Assembly: GCA_945829225.1 (NCBI GenBank)
Contig: CALZTY010000005.1
Location: forward strand, 1 to 64,000
Length of the DNA: 64,000 nucleotides
Direction: 5' to 3'
Source: an uncultured Bacteroidales bacterium
GTDB lineage: Bacteria; Bacteroidota; Bacteroidia; Bacteroidales; Muribaculaceae
The translations under genes were made by a program, and so were the position numbers. Below the pieces are notes generated by a model that searched no databases, was not told the origin of the DNA, and saw nothing but the letters and a program-made list of their open reading frames with translations. Below are positions 18,535 through 29,600 of the stretch, piece by piece (within the stretch, counting starts at the first letter, position 1; every line of letters starts with the position of its first letter).

Positions 18535-19875
18535 TTACTTTAATTTTGGTTGGTATTCAAGTCTCAAATATCGGCGAGTGTCGTGGGTGACGACCCAGTG
18601 ACGAGATGCGCGTAAACCGATGACCCACAGGAGAGTATCGCCACGCCACAGGAGGCGTGTGGCGCGTTTCTGTGCGGCGCTGAAGCGGTGTGCAGCCAGT
18701 ATGTCGCTCACCAACTTGGAGCCGTCGAGCCCGTAGGGGGCGAGGCGGTCGCCACGGCGCGGGGCGCGGATGTGCCATTCGGGCGTGCCCTCGAGGGCTC
18801 GCTCATCTATATATATGACGTTAGGCGAGCCTTCGGGTTTAAACTCGCTGATGTCGTGGGAAGTAATGCGGATATTTACCGGGAAGTCGATGTCGGCATC
18901 AAGCGACACGGGGCAGTCGGCACCGGCAGCATCATCGGGGGCGTTGACGGCGGCACGGAGTATGCCATGGTCGAGGTTGCGGACTATGCCGCGAGAGTGG
19001 AACGAGCCACCCGAGCGCGAGGCTGCGACGAGCATATCGTCGCACTGGCGGCGGCTGAAGCCCTCGTGACGCAATAATTCGAAGAGGAGCAGGGGCGCAT
19101 CGGGGTCGAGTGCCAAGGCACGGATGTTGATGTCGCCACTGTCGGGGTCGACGTATTGTGCACGGCGCTGCTCGATGGCGCGGTTGTATAGCGCGAGGTT
19201 TTCGCGGAGGAAGGCACAGGTGCGCAAGACGGCGTCGCCGGCGCCGGGTTTTGCCTCCTCGAGGAGGGGTAATATACTGTTGCGCAGTCGATTGCGCAGA
19301 AAATCGTTCTCGGCATTGGTGCTATCGTTGACCCATGCGATGCCGCGGCGTCGGAGGTAAGCCTCGATGTCGGCGCGGCTACAAGCAAGCAAGGGACGCA
19401 TGACGATGCCGTTGCGGGGGCTGATGCCGCATAAGCCGCCGATGCCCGAGCCGCGCAGGAGATTGATGAAAAATGTCTCCACCGAATCCTCGCGATGATG
19501 CCCGATGGCGACGGCGACGGCGCCGATGGTGTCGATGAGTTCGGCAAACCATGCGTAGCGCAGTTCGCGGCACGCCATCTCGAGCGACTCGCCGGTGGCG
19601 GCGCAGCGGGCGTTGACGTCAAAATCCTTGACGCAGACGTCGATGTTGAGAGCCTTGGTGACCTCCATGACATGACGACGGTCGCGGTCGGACTCCTCGC
19701 CACGGAGATGGAAATTGCAGTGGGCGGCGACGCAGTCGTAGCCCAGCGCGGAGAGCACAGCCAGGGTGGCAAGCGAGTCGGCACCGCCGCTCACGCCCAC
19801 GATGAGTCGGGCGGGAGGGGCAGGCATTTGCTGCTCGGCGATGAAATCCTTGACTTGTTGCTCCAGCGTGTCCAT
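18535..19875 (-). CDS. tilS: tRNA(Ile)-lysidine synthase
   Basis: TilS attaches lysine to C34 of the CAU-anticodon isoleucine tRNA, so that it reads AUA as isoleucine. The 446-residue protein has the ATP-pyrophosphatase P-loop SGGADS at 29-34, then HCNFHLRGEESDRD, a GHHREDSVETFFINLLRGSG segment, and the C-terminal substrate-binding domain. The ATG at 19875 is chosen: it gives the family N-terminus and sits 4 nt after the thioesterase stop, whereas an earlier in-frame ATG (19962) lies inside that gene. It is the last of a chain of co-directional genes from alaS. Confidence 0.95.
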   Translation of the reverse strand: MDTLEQQVKDFIAEQQMPAPPARLIVGVSGGADSLATLAVLSALGYDCVAAHCNFHLRGEESDRDRRHVMEVTKALNIDVCVKDFDVNARCAATGESLEMACRELRYAWFAELIDTIGAVAVAIGHHREDSVETFFINLLRGSGIGGLCGISPRNGIVMRPLLACSRADIEAYLRRRGIAWVNDSTNAENDFLRNRLRNSILPLLEEAKPGAGDAVLRTCAFLRENLALYNRAIEQRRAQYVDPDSGDINIRALALDPDAPLLLFELLRHEGFSRRQCDDMLVAASRSGGSFHSRGIVRNLDHGILRAAVNAPDDAAGADCPVSLDADIDFPVNIRITSHDISEFKPEGSPNVIYIDERALEGTPEWHIRAPRRGDRLAPYGLDGSKLVSDILAAHRFSAAQKRATRLLWRGDTLLWVIGLRASRHWVVTHDTRRYLRLEYQPKLK

Positions 19876-19879
19876 AGGC

Positions 19880-20326
19880 TCAGAATTGGCATTGCTCGTA
19901 ATCGCAGATGGCACGGCGGATGTGCTCTTGCAAGGGAGCCGAGGTGCCGTTGACGGGGTCAAAAGAAGCCATCACCGAGGTGCATTGGCACTTGACCTCG
20001 CCGGTGGCGCTATTGAAAACTTGCTGGCACAGGGTGATGGATTTGTCGCCGATGGCGACCACGGCGGTGCGAGCGGCAACCGGCTCGTCGAGGGTGGTGA
20101 CAGCGAGGAAGTCGCAGTTGATATTCACCACGACGATGGATAGGGCAGCCGGGTCGAAGGTGCCGCCATATAGGGTTGCGAAGTAGTTGCACTTGGCGAC
20201 GTCGCACAGTTGCAGGTACACGTTGTTGTTGACGTGCCCCATAGCGTCGATGTCGCCGAAGCGCAATTGCAAGGTGCAACTGTGCTTGAATTGCTCGCGA
20301 GGTAATTTGTCAATATGGTGAGCCAT
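19880..20326 (-). CDS. Hotdog-fold acyl-CoA thioesterase (YbgC/FadM-like)
   Basis: This 148-residue cytoplasmic protein has the hotdog motif of 4-hydroxybenzoyl-CoA-type thioesterases, RFGDIDAMGHVNN at residues 22-34, with D25 or D27 as the catalytic acid and H31 conserved. It should hydrolyse an acyl-CoA or acyl-ACP; the chain length cannot be read from sequence. It lies between the DUF721 gene (6 nt upstream) and tilS (4 nt downstream). In other Bacteroidales similar thioesterases sit close to recF, alaS or tilS, so the grouping may simply reflect a housekeeping operon. Confidence 0.88.
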   Translation of the reverse strand: MAHHIDKLPREQFKHSCTLQLRFGDIDAMGHVNNNVYLQLCDVAKCNYFATLYGGTFDPAALSIVVVNINCDFLAVTTLDEPVAARTAVVAIGDKSITLCQQVFNSATGEVKCQCTSVMASFDPVNGTSAPLQEHIRRAICDYEQCQF

Positions 20327-20332
20327 AGTCGT

Positions 20333-20623
20333 TTAGTGAAATACAATTTTATTTATTACATCACTGCCGACAGCCTCGTTGAGCGCCTTGACCAGCGGGT
20401 CGGTCATGAACGACAACTCGCTTTTCAATGGCGCCGAGTTGAGGTAAACGTGGAGGGTAGAGCCGTCGACATATCGGCGAGTAGTGGCTCGGTTGATGGT
20501 TTGCCCCACCACGTCAGCCCACGCAAATTCGACCTTGCGGCGGTCCATCTCGTCGCGGTTGCCTCCCATATTCATGTAGAGGTCGAGGATTTCGGTAATT
20601 GACAGTGGCTCAGTTCGTTTCAT
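20333..20623 (-). CDS. DUF721 / DciA-like small protein
   Basis: This 96-residue protein (MKRTEPLSITEILDLYMN...) matches the DUF721 pattern: an N-terminal helix with a LYMNMGG segment, then a KH-like fold with VEFAWADVVGQTINRATTRRYVDG and LKSELSFM. DciA relatives help load the replicative helicase DnaB in bacteria that lack DnaC, but many DUF721 proteins remain untested. The start is set at the ATG at 20623, which overlaps the end of recF by 14 nt. The reading frame stays open further upstream only as a shadow of recF. Being next to recF fits a replication or repair role. Confidence 0.85.
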   Translation of the reverse strand: MKRTEPLSITEILDLYMNMGGNRDEMDRRKVEFAWADVVGQTINRATTRRYVDGSTLHVYLNSAPLKSELSFMTDPLVKALNEAVGSDVINKIVFH

Positions 20624-21725
20624 TTGAGGAGAGTATAGGTGAGTATTCGCCGTTGTTGACGTGCCACAGGCGGTGGTCGCCACCGGCGTCGAGCATGAGT
20701 TCGTCGAGGTGCTTGCGGTTGGTGTCGGTGATAAAAATTTGCCCGAAGTCGGCAGACGAGACAATGTCGATGATGCGAGCGACGCGTCGGGCATCCAATT
20801 TATCGAAAATGTCGTCGAGTAGCAGTAGCGGCTTGAGCCCGGTGGCTTGCGCCAGGAAGTCGTATTGGGCAAAGCGCAGGGCGATGGTGAAGGTCTTGGT
20901 CTGCCCCTGGGACGCAGTGGCTCGCAGAGGCATATCGTCAAGGGTGAATACGATGTCGTCGCGATGCGGACCCACCGATGTGTGAGTGAGGATGTGGTCG
21001 CGCCGGCGATTGTGCTCCAAGGCATCGAGAAGGCTGCCATAGGCGGCTGTTGATGCCGCGTAGGTGAGGGCGGGCACCTCGTTGGTGTCGGCGATGCGAT
21101 TGTAGTAGGGGACAAAAATCTCGGTGAGTCGGTCGACAAATGCCTGCCGGCGGTCGGTGATAATCGCTACGGCGGCATCCATCATCACTTCGATGGTCTC
21201 ATAGAGGGCACGGTCCTCGGCACCGTCGCGGAGCAGGCGATTGCGCTGCTCGAGGAGGTGGTTGTAGCGGATGAGGGCATCGAGGTAGGCGGTGTCGCTT
21301 TGCGAGATAATCATGTCGGCAAATCGGCGACGCTCCTCGCCGCTCTCGGTGACGAGCGACAGGTCGGCAGGGGCTACCATCACTGCCGGCAGCAAGCCGA
21401 TGTGAGTGGATAGGCGCTTGTACTCCTTGCCACCGCGACGCAGGGATTTGCGCCCGCCGCGACGGAGCCCGGCGGTGATTTCCTCGGGGGTGTCGCCACG
21501 CAGGTATTGCCCCTTGAGGATGGCAAAATCCTCGCCACGACGTATCAGTAGCGAGTCGCTGAGGCGTCCGTAACTGCGGACAAAACTGAGATAGTGAATG
21601 GCATCCAACAGATTGCTCTTGCCCATACCGTTGTCGCCCAGCAAGCAATTAATCTTCGGCGAGAAGTCCAATTGTGCCGCGGCGATATTCTTGAAATTGG
21701 TCAGAGCAATCGATTGTAATATCAT
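20610..21725 (-). CDS. recF: DNA replication and repair protein RecF
   Basis: RecF is an SMC-like ATPase that binds gaps and double-strand/single-strand junctions and helps load RecA. The 371-residue protein has the P-loop GDNGMGKS at 30-37, the signature ASQGQTKTFTIALRFAQ, and the Walker B PLLLLDDIFDKLD. The N-terminus LQSIALTNFKNIAAAQLDFSP is typical. The ATG at 21725 overlaps the stop of the upstream esterase (ATGA), while the longer in-frame opening from 21779 would run into that gene. recF is not beside dnaA/dnaN as in many bacteria; recO and recR are not in the window. Confidence 0.95.
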   Translation of the reverse strand: MILQSIALTNFKNIAAAQLDFSPKINCLLGDNGMGKSNLLDAIHYLSFVRSYGRLSDSLLIRRGEDFAILKGQYLRGDTPEEITAGLRRGGRKSLRRGGKEYKRLSTHIGLLPAVMVAPADLSLVTESGEERRRFADMIISQSDTAYLDALIRYNHLLEQRNRLLRDGAEDRALYETIEVMMDAAVAIITDRRQAFVDRLTEIFVPYYNRIADTNEVPALTYAASTAAYGSLLDALEHNRRRDHILTHTSVGPHRDDIVFTLDDMPLRATASQGQTKTFTIALRFAQYDFLAQATGLKPLLLLDDIFDKLDARRVARIIDIVSSADFGQIFITDTNRKHLDELMLDAGGDHRLWHVNNGEYSPILSSNETN

Positions 21726-22522
21726 TTGTTGAATACTTCGTGGAAGAACAGCAGGTGGTAGAGCACCGAGTTGCGCCAATATGTCTGGGTGTGAGCCCCC
21801 GGGCGCTCGATGTAGTCGTGGTCGATGCCTGCCTCGAGGAGCGCGCGGTGGAAGTCGCGATTGACCTCGATGAAGAAATCGTCAACGCCACAGTCGACCA
21901 AGATGTTGAGGTCGCCCTTGGCGAGGGTGGGGATGAGGTTGATGGCAGTGTGAGTCTCCCACGCTTGTTGGTTGGTACCGTCGGGGTCGATGAGCGATGC
22001 CATCTTCCAGCGAGTCTTGAAAGGACGGATATCCACGCCGCCCGACATCGAGGCTGCCGAGCCCCAGATGTCGTGGTGGCGGATACCAAGCCACATGGCG
22101 CCGTGACCGCCCATGCTCAAGCCCGAGATGGCACGCTTGTCGGCTTGGGGAATGGTGGGGAAGTGGCTGTCGATGTAGGGCACGAGGTCCTCGACAAAGA
22201 AACTCTCCATCTCCATACCCTTGCGGCTGTCCCAGTACCATGAGTCGCGTCCATCAGGGTTGACAATCACCATGCCGTATTGGTCGGCGAGACGGTCGAG
22301 GTCGCGGCGCAACTTGGTCCACGAGGCATAGTCGCCGGTGTATCCGTTGAGCAGATACACGGTGGGGAACTTCTCGCCACGGGCATCCGGGGTGATGACC
22401 ACTACCTTCATGGGTGTGTCGAGGTGGTCGGTAGCCACCAATACTGTGTCGACAACGGCTGCGCGGGTCGCCTGGAAGAGGGCGACCAGCATAGCCACGA
22501 TGAGCGATAAACGGCGCAACAT
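21722..22522 (-). CDS. Exported esterase (esterase-D / acyltransferase-like fold)
   Basis: This 266-residue protein has a signal peptide (about residues 1-22) and the alpha/beta-hydrolase fold of the putative-esterase family that includes S-formylglutathione hydrolases, mycolyltransferases and feruloyl esterases. The nucleophile is S136 in GLSMGG. VYLLNG (55-60) forms the oxyanion region, and an acid D (VDCGVDD) and H (PGAHT) occur late. Export and fold suggest removal of acyl groups from polysaccharides, but this is inference. The start at 22522 is 10 nt after alaS; the earlier in-frame ATG lies inside alaS. It overlaps recF by 4 nt. Confidence 0.85.
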   Translation of the reverse strand: MLRRLSLIVAMLVALFQATRAAVVDTVLVATDHLDTPMKVVVITPDARGEKFPTVYLLNGYTGDYASWTKLRRDLDRLADQYGMVIVNPDGRDSWYWDSRKGMEMESFFVEDLVPYIDSHFPTIPQADKRAISGLSMGGHGAMWLGIRHHDIWGSAASMSGGVDIRPFKTRWKMASLIDPDGTNQQAWETHTAINLIPTLAKGDLNILVDCGVDDFFIEVNRDFHRALLEAGIDHDYIERPGAHTQTYWRNSVLYHLLFFHEVFNK

Positions 22523-22532
22523 ATATTTAACT

Positions 22533-25160
22533 TTATTTAATAGAGTCTTCGAGAATGTGGAGAGCGATTTCGATGCCGTCGGCGTCCTTGCCACCGGCTT
22601 GAGCGAAGCCGGGTTGACCGCCGCCACCACCCTTGATAGCCTTGGCAGCCTCGCGCACGATGACTGCGGCGCTGAGTCCGCCGGCGGTGACATCGTCGGT
22701 GAGCATTACGGTGAGGGTAGGCTTGTTGGTGAAGCCGACAGTGGCAGCCACGAAGGCGGTGTTGGAGGGTGAGAGGTTGCGCACGGTGAAGGCTACGCCC
22801 TTGACAATGTCGGCGGGGAAGGTGCCGCGCATGCTCACCAGGGTGATGCCGCTCTCGGTGGTCTTTGCCTTGGCGAGGAGTTTCTCGGCGAGGGTGCGGA
22901 TACGCTCGTTGAGGGCTTCCTCGGCTTGCTTGTGCAACTCGGTGTTCTCGTCAAATACCTTGCGCATAGCCTCGACGACGTCGGGGGCATTGTTGAGCAT
23001 GACCGAAATCTCGTGCATGCGGTCGGTGATGGCGTCCATAGCGTTCTCGACATTGGCGGCGGTGATAGCCTCGATGCGGCGGATGCCGGCGGCGATGGAA
23101 CTCTCGCTGATGATGCGTATCATGCCGATATTGCCGGTGTTGGCAACGTGTGTGCCACCGCACAACTCGATGGAGTCGCCGTAGCGGATGACGCGCACTT
23201 CGTCGCCGTATTTTTCGCCGAAGAGAGCCATGGCACCCATCTTGCGAGCATCAGCGATGGGCATATTGCGATGCTCATCGAGGGCGATGGCTTGGCGCAC
23301 GCGGCTGTTGGCGAGGTGCTCGACCTTGCGGAGTTCCTCGGGGGTTACTTTCTGGAAGTGTGAGAAGTCAAAGCGCAGCGACTCGGGGGTCACGAGCGAG
23401 CCTTTTTGCTCAACGTGTGTGCCAAGCACATCGCGCAGTGCTTGGTGGAGCAGGTGAGTGGCTGAGTGATTGCAAGCGATGGCTTGGCGCAACTCGGCAT
23501 TTACCTCGGCGCGGAAAGTGGCTGAAGGATTGGAGGGGAGGGTCTTCACCAAGTGAACGCCCATGCCGTTCTCGCGCTTGGTATCGTATATCTGCACGCT
23601 CTCGCCGGTGGCTGTGTCGACGAGCACGCCGCGGTCGCCGCATTGACCGCCCATCTCGGCATAGAAGGGGGTCTGTGCCAATACTATCTGGTAGAAGTCG
23701 GCATTTTTCTGCTTCACGTGGCGGTAGCGCAGGATTTGGGTCTCGGTGGTGAGGCTGTCATAGCCTACGAAGGATTGCTCGCCGGCATTTACGTTGACCC
23801 AGTCGGAGGCTTCGACGGCGGCGGCATTGCGGGCGCGTTGCTTCTGAGCCTGCATTTCGCTGTCAAATTCGGCTTGGTCGAGAGTCATGCCTTTCTCCTT
23901 GAGAATCAGTTCGGTGAGGTCCAGAGGGAAGCCATAGGTGTCGTAGAGCACGAATGCTTGCTTGCCCGAGATGATGCTCTTGCCGGCAACGGTGGCGGCG
24001 TTGATGGCATCGTCGAGCATCTTAATGCCGTTCTCCAAGGTGCGCAGGAAGGCATCTTCCTCCTCCTTGATGACCTTCATGATGAGGTCGCGCTGGGCGG
24101 GCAATTCGGGATAAGCCTCGCCCATCGACTCGATAAGGGTGTCGACAAGGCGGTAGATGAAGGCTTGCTTCTGCTGCAGGAAGGTGTAGGCGTAGCGCAC
24201 GGCGCGGCGCAAGATGCGGCGGATGACATAGCCTGCCTTGGCATTGGAGGGCAGTTGCGAGTCGGCGATGGAGAAGGCGATGGTGCGCACATGGTCGGCG
24301 ATGACGCGCATGGCGACGTCGACATTGGCATCCTTGCCGTATTGATAGCCCGAGAGGTCGGCAATCTTGGAAATCAGCGGAGTGAAGACATCGGTATCGT
24401 AGTTGGATTTCTTGCCCTGGAGAGCCATGCACAGACGCTCAAAGCCCATGCCGGTGTCGATGACGCGGGCTGGCAGGGGGTGCAACGAGCCGTCGGCGAG
24501 GCGGTTGTATTGCATGAATACGAGGTTCCAAATCTCAATTACTTGCGGGTGGTCGTGGTTGACGAGTTCGGCGCCGGGGATGGCTTGGCGCTCCTCGTCG
24601 CTACGCAGGTCGATATGTATCTCGGAGCAGGGACCGCAGGGACCGGTGTCGCCCATTTCCCAGAAATTGTCGTGCTTGTTGCCGTTGATGATGTGTGAGG
24701 CGGGGAGGTGCTTGCCCCAGATGGCGGCAGCCTCGTCGTCGCGGCTCAATCCCTCGTCGGGTGCGCCCTCGAAGACGGTGGCATAGAGGTGCTCGGGGTT
24801 GAGGTGGAGCACGTCGACAAGGTATTCCCATGCCCAGTCGATGGCTTCTTGCTTGAAGTAGTCGCCAAACGACCAGTTGCCCAGCATCTCAAACATGGTG
24901 TGGTGGTAGGTATCGTGCCCTACCTCCTCGAGGTCGTTGTGCTTGCCACTCACGCGCAGACACTTCTGCGAGTCGGCAACGCGCTGATACTTCGCCGCTT
25001 TGTTACCCAATATAATGTCCTTGAATTGGTTCATTCCTGCGTTGGTAAACATCAGGGTGGGGTCGTCCTTGATGACCATCGGTGCCGACGGCACGATGTG
25101 GTGACCTTTTGACTCGAAGAAATCCTTGAAGGATTTGCGTATTTCTTTGGCTGTTAACAT
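22533..25160 (-). CDS. alaS: Alanyl-tRNA synthetase
   Basis: This 875-residue enzyme charges tRNA-Ala in the cytoplasm. The N-terminal class II core is at about 1-240 ([26 protein letters not shown]), followed by the helical tRNA-binding region. The editing domain has [11 protein letters not shown] and [10 protein letters not shown], giving the HxxxH and CxxxH zinc site that clears mischarged serine and glycine. A DHHA1-type tail with [14 protein letters not shown] ends the protein. Length is normal. It heads the operon alaS, esterase, recF, DUF721, thioesterase, tilS and diverges from the M23 peptidase gene over a 120-nt spacer that holds promoters for both. Confidence 0.98.
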   Translation of the reverse strand: MLTAKEIRKSFKDFFESKGHHIVPSAPMVIKDDPTLMFTNAGMNQFKDIILGNKAAKYQRVADSQKCLRVSGKHNDLEEVGHDTYHHTMFEMLGNWSFGDYFKQEAIDWAWEYLVDVLHLNPEHLYATVFEGAPDEGLSRDDEAAAIWGKHLPASHIINGNKHDNFWEMGDTGPCGPCSEIHIDLRSDEERQAIPGAELVNHDHPQVIEIWNLVFMQYNRLADGSLHPLPARVIDTGMGFERLCMALQGKKSNYDTDVFTPLISKIADLSGYQYGKDANVDVAMRVIADHVRTIAFSIADSQLPSNAKAGYVIRRILRRAVRYAYTFLQQKQAFIYRLVDTLIESMGEAYPELPAQRDLIMKVIKEEEDAFLRTLENGIKMLDDAINAATVAGKSIISGKQAFVLYDTYGFPLDLTELILKEKGMTLDQAEFDSEMQAQKQRARNAAAVEASDWVNVNAGEQSFVGYDSLTTETQILRYRHVKQKNADFYQIVLAQTPFYAEMGGQCGDRGVLVDTATGESVQIYDTKRENGMGVHLVKTLPSNPSATFRAEVNAELRQAIACNHSATHLLHQALRDVLGTHVEQKGSLVTPESLRFDFSHFQKVTPEELRKVEHLANSRVRQAIALDEHRNMPIADARKMGAMALFGEKYGDEVRVIRYGDSIELCGGTHVANTGNIGMIRIISESSIAAGIRRIEAITAANVENAMDAITDRMHEISVMLNNAPDVVEAMRKVFDENTELHKQAEEALNERIRTLAEKLLAKAKTTESGITLVSMRGTFPADIVKGVAFTVRNLSPSNTAFVAATVGFTNKPTLTVMLTDDVTAGGLSAAVIVREAAKAIKGGGGGQPGFAQAGGKDADGIEIALHILEDSIK

Positions 25161-25233
25161 TGTATATAGTGTTTATTTGTTCGTTTTGAGGCTTCTCATT
25201 GCCTTGGGTGAGAAAAAGTTGTCTAAATTCGTG

Positions 25234-25265
25234 CAAAATTAGTGTTTTTTGCCTAAATTTGCAAC
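25234..25265 (-). promoter_or_regulatory. Promoter of alaS
   Basis: Minus strand GTTG (25265-25262), 20 nt, TAATTTTG (25241-25234): the -7 is perfect and the -33 has one mismatch. The start near 25229 leaves a leader of about 68 nt with a short hairpin (25193-25214). Confidence 0.65.
25254..25261 (+). promoter_or_regulatory. -7 box of the M23 peptidase / merR operon
   Basis: TAAATTTG fits TAnnTTTG and lies 19 nt before the ATG at 25281. It sits inside the alaS promoter on the other strand, so the two divergent promoters overlap. No good -33 box is seen. Confidence 0.55.
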
Positions 25266-25280
25266 ATTAAAAGCAATAGA

Positions 25281-26252
25281 ATGAGCCAAAAGACCTATTA
25301 CCGATACAATCCGCTCACCGAGCAGTACGAGCGAGTCTTCCCTACGCGGCGCAAGCGCCTGTGGTGGAATGCTCGTCGCTATCTCGCCGGTGTGGGCATC
25401 GGTGCTGTCATCGTTTTGGGCTTCTATTACATTGTCGACTTCCCACGCGAGCGCGAGTTGCGCCAAGCCAACGACCGCCTCGAGCAGCGCCTCGAGATGC
25501 TCAGCCGTCGCAGCGACGAGGCAATTGCCGTAATGGAGGACATTGCCTCGCGCGACAATAATTTTTATCGTGTGCTCATGAGCGCCGAGCCCCTCAGCCC
25601 GGCGGCTCGCTTTGCCGGCTTGGAGCGCCAGCGTTACTACGGCGAGCTCGACTCGATGGGCGATGTCGAGTTGGTCAAGGTAGTGACCGACAAGCTCGAC
25701 CGCCTCGATAATATGGTCTATAACCAGATTAAATCGTTTGACTACCTGCGCGAATTGTATGGCAGCCAAGCCGACCGCATCTCGCACATTCCGGCTATTC
25801 AGCCTATATCGTCGAAGTTCCTCAAGACCATGGCTTCGGGCTACGGCTACCGTCGCGACCCCATCTACGGCACCACGCGTATGCACGAGGGTATGGACTT
25901 TGCCAGCGACATCGGCACCCCGGTGTATGCCACCGGCGATGCCGTGGTGGTGTACAGCGACTGGCGCAGCGGGTATGGCAACCTCATCGAGCTCGATCAT
26001 GGCTACAACTATACCACTCGATATGCCCACCTGTCGCAGATATTGGTGCACAATGGGCAGGCTGTCAAGCGTGGTGACCTCATCGGCAAGGTGGGCAACA
26101 CGGGCAAGTCGACCGGTCCTCACCTCCACTACGAGGTGCGTTTCCGCGGCCAACCGCAGAACCCCGTCAATTACTACTTCATGGACCTCACCCCCGAGCA
26201 ATACGACGAAATGATACGTCAAGCCGAAAATGCCGGACACGTAATGGATTAA
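25281..26252 (+). CDS. M23 family (LytM) peptidoglycan peptidase, membrane-anchored
   Basis: The 323-residue protein starts with a cytoplasmic stretch and one membrane segment (about 35-52), then a coiled-coil region (55-90) and a helical linker. The C-terminal LytM domain (about 185-305) has zinc ligands H202 and D206 (MHEGMD) and H283 of HLHY, with H250 conserved. All key residues are present, so it is likely an active endopeptidase that cuts peptide cross-links in the periplasm during growth or division. It diverges from alaS and is followed 11 nt later by merR, an order common in Bacteroidales. Confidence 0.93.
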   Translation: MSQKTYYRYNPLTEQYERVFPTRRKRLWWNARRYLAGVGIGAVIVLGFYYIVDFPRERELRQANDRLEQRLEMLSRRSDEAIAVMEDIASRDNNFYRVLMSAEPLSPAARFAGLERQRYYGELDSMGDVELVKVVTDKLDRLDNMVYNQIKSFDYLRELYGSQADRISHIPAIQPISSKFLKTMASGYGYRRDPIYGTTRMHEGMDFASDIGTPVYATGDAVVVYSDWRSGYGNLIELDHGYNYTTRYAHLSQILVHNGQAVKRGDLIGKVGNTGKSTGPHLHYEVRFRGQPQNPVNYYFMDLTPEQYDEMIRQAENAGHVMD

Positions 26253-26263
26253 TACTCAATGAT

Positions 26264-26617
26264 ATGAAAGACCTTGACAAGAAATATTACAAGATAGGCG
26301 AGGTGGCTCTAATCCTCGAAATCCCTGCCTCGACACTGCGATTTTGGGAGAAGAAATTCACCCTCATCAAGCCGCGGCGCAATAGTGGCGGCACTCGCTT
26401 CTATACCCCTGCCGATATTGAGAAAATCCGCATGATAAATTTCTTGGTCAAGGACAAGGGCTTGCACCTCGAGGCAGCCGAGGACCAGTTGCGCAACAAT
26501 GCCAGTGGCATCGCTCGCCGTTACGAAGCGGTCACTCGCCTGCGCCACGTCCGCGACCGCCTGCAAGCGGTCCTCGATGCTATCGAAGCCAAGCGCCGCC
26601 GCACCCCCCGCCCATGA
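26264..26617 (+). CDS. MerR family transcriptional regulator
   Basis: This 117-residue protein has a MerR-type winged helix at residues 4-75: YYKIGEVALIL, the recognition segment STLRFWEKKF, and the wing GTRFYTPADIEKIRMINFLV. A short helix follows, but there is no effector domain with conserved cysteines, so it is not a metal sensor of the classical type. It is the usual companion of the M23 peptidase in Bacteroidales; its targets are unknown. Its stop codon overlaps the ATG of the DUF3427 helicase (ATGA), which ties that large gene to this operon. Confidence 0.9.
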   Translation: MKDLDKKYYKIGEVALILEIPASTLRFWEKKFTLIKPRRNSGGTRFYTPADIEKIRMINFLVKDKGLHLEAAEDQLRNNASGIARRYEAVTRLRHVRDRLQAVLDAIEAKRRRTPRP

Positions 26618-29600
26618 AGATCGTCCCTGGCGTATATGAAACACTTATAAGTCAGGCGATTGAGCAGCGACTCAAAGATTTTCCGTCTGACCTGTTCTAT
26701 ATCAAGAAAGAAGATATAGATAGCGCCGACTCGCACAATATGTTGGCTGATTATCTCGCTGATGTTGTGTCGAGTATCTTGAAGGATTATTTTAGCAATG
26801 CCGATGCTTGTGCCACCATTTCGAGTCAGGTGGATGTAGTCAATCGAGTCCTAAAATATATAGAGTCGGAGTGGGAGATTGATACATCTTTGGAGCAACT
26901 GAGCGAGGAATCTCATCTTTCGTTCCTTCGGGGAATATATAGCAAAGTCGGCTACAGTGACGAGCAAATTGAACATAAGGCACTTAATCATCCAATCTCC
27001 GGATATAGGGTGAGCAATCTCTTTACCGGGGGGAATGATATTTCGATGGATGATGAGGTGCGTCGTGACATCGAGACCGCCGACCACATCGATTTGGTCG
27101 TTTCATTTATAAAATTCGAGGGCTTGCGCTTGTTGATAGGACCGTTACGAAAGTTTGTAGAGCGCCCCGGCACCTCATTGCGTGTTCTTACCACCACATA
27201 TATCGGGGCAACTGACCCCAAGGCTGTCAAGGTGTTATATGACCTTCGCCAGTATGGAAATGTAAGCATCAAGGCTTCTTTCAATACCAAGCAGGAGCGT
27301 CTACATGCCAAGGCTTATATTTTTAGACGTGACAACGGCTTCGATACCGCCTATATAGGCTCCAGCAATATCAGTCGCTCGGCTCTCACCAAGGGCTTGG
27401 AGTGGAATATGCGTGTCACTTCGATTGAGAACAGGCATATCATCAATAAAACCGCGGCTACTTTTGACAACTATTGGAATAGCGAAGACTTTGAATTAAT
27501 TGAAACCGAGGAGGATATCGCCCGTTTCGGGCAGGCTATTTCGGCTGAGCGAAACACAAAGAAAGTTGGCAACGAGATAAACTATGTGGTACGATTTGAG
27601 CGTAAAACCCATCAAATTAAGGTCCTCGAGAAGTTGCACTTCGAGCGTGACACACTGCATAGTTACAAAAATTTGATTATTGCAGCCACCGGTACCGGCA
27701 AAACTGCTATCTCGGCATTTGATTTCAAGGACTATAATAAGCAGTGTATCAAGACTAAGGGCAGAAAGGCTCGATTGCTTTTTGTGGTCCATCGCGAGAA
27801 AATTCTCAAGCAGGCACGAGCTACTTTTTGTAGTGTCATGGTTGATGCTAATTTTGGCGTCATTTGGACCGGTAATTACAAGCCGGACTACGGTAGCGAC
27901 TTGAGCCGGTTATTTATCAGTGTGCAGACTCTCAGTCGCAATTGGGATACTATTACTCGTATGGGTGCTGATTATTATGACTATGTGGTCATTGATGAGG
28001 TCCATCATAGCAAAGCCGGCACTTACCGCGAAATTTTTCAGCGTCTTACGCCCGAGATACTTGTAGGCTTGACTGCCACTCCCGAGCGAATGGACGGGCA
28101 AGATATCAAGCCTGACTTTAACAATCGTTTTGCTGCTGAAATTCGTCTGCAAGAGGCTCTAAATCAACAACTTCTCGCGCCGTTTGACTATTTTTGCGTG
28201 ACCGACGACAGTGTGGATCTCAGCAAGGCACTTTGGCATGGCCGCTCATATGATACAGAGGAACTCAATAGGCTGTATAGCAATAATAAGGAACGCTTTG
28301 CCGTGGTTCAGCGGGCTCTTGACAATTATGTTACTGACCCGCAAGAATGTAAGGCTGTTTGCTTCTGTTGCTCTGTCTCGCATGCCGAGTTTATGGCTCA
28401 AATGTTTAACTCACATGGTTATAAGGCTAAGTCGGTCACTTCGCGCAATTCATCCGATATTGATTTGGCTTCGGTTCAATTGGCACAGGGCGAGATTAAT
28501 TATTTGTGTGTTGCTGATATACTCAACGAGGGTATTGATATACCCGAGATAGACACAGTGCTATTCTTGCGCCCTACCGACTCGCTAACGGTTTTCTTGC
28601 AGCAACTCGGGCGCGGTTTGCGCCTTGCCGATGGAAAGACCTGCCTCACGGTACTCGACTTTGTGGCTCGTGCTCACAAGAATTTTAACTATGAGAGCCG
28701 CTTCCGTGCTCTCTTGGGTCGCAGCGTGCGCAGTGTGCGCCATGAAATTTCGTCCGGTTTCACTTTCTTACCTCGCGGGTGCTCTATCACTATGGAGCAA
28801 AAAGCCCAAGAGTATATCCTCACAAATATCACCGAGGCTATCTTCAACCTTAGGCGCTTGTGTCGTGAAGTTAAAAATTTTGAACATGACACGGGACAGC
28901 AATTAACACTGGTGAACTTTCTCAACAATTTTGGTATAGATTGGCGATTGATTTATAAGACTCCCGGTTCGTGGACTCGATTGAAGGATAAAGCCGGTTT
29001 AATGGTGCATGGATTCGATGCCGAGTCAAGACTTACCAAATTGCTTGAAGGTGGACTCGCTCGACTTTTCCACACGAATAGTTATGACTATCTATCGTTC
29101 TTGAAGACGCTGATTGACAATGGAATGTCTATGCCGGATAACCCGGGTAGTCGTGAGCGCAAATTCTTGAAATGCTTCTACTACACAATCTTCCTTGATG
29201 GGTTGGACAAGGTTAACAAGGTTTTCGACTTGAACTTTGCCACTATTGAAGCGGCAGTCAACTCACTTGCTTCTTATCATTGGTTTATTGATGAATTAGT
29301 CACTTTGATTGAGTTGAGGCTGTCTCAACTATGTAGCACCACTCAGTGGTTGCAAATTGATGATGATGCCGAGATTGAATTGTATGGTTGCTATTCGGCT
29401 GACGAAATTCATATTATGCTTGAGGATGAGCCAGGTCGATGGGTAGTCTTAGGTGCTCAGTACAACAAGGAACGCAAGTTTGCCATGATTTTTGTGACCC
29501 TCAATAAGTCCGATAAAGAATATTCGCCTGTGACTATGTATGAGGATTATGCTATTTCGCCTCGTCAATTCCACTGGCAGTCTATGAACAAGGTTCGCAT

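Noticed and set aside
20624-21139. Upstream extension of the DUF721 frame into recF
   Set aside because: The extension reads recF DNA in another frame, is low-complexity Ser/Thr/Pro, and the family N-terminus begins at the ATG at 20623.
23553-24698. A 381-codon open frame opposite alaS
   Set aside because: It is the antisense shadow of a strongly conserved synthetase and shows no promoter or family match.
25239-26240. A 333-codon open frame opposite the M23 peptidase
   Set aside because: All zinc ligands and the membrane helix are found on the plus strand; the minus-strand product has no plausible domain.
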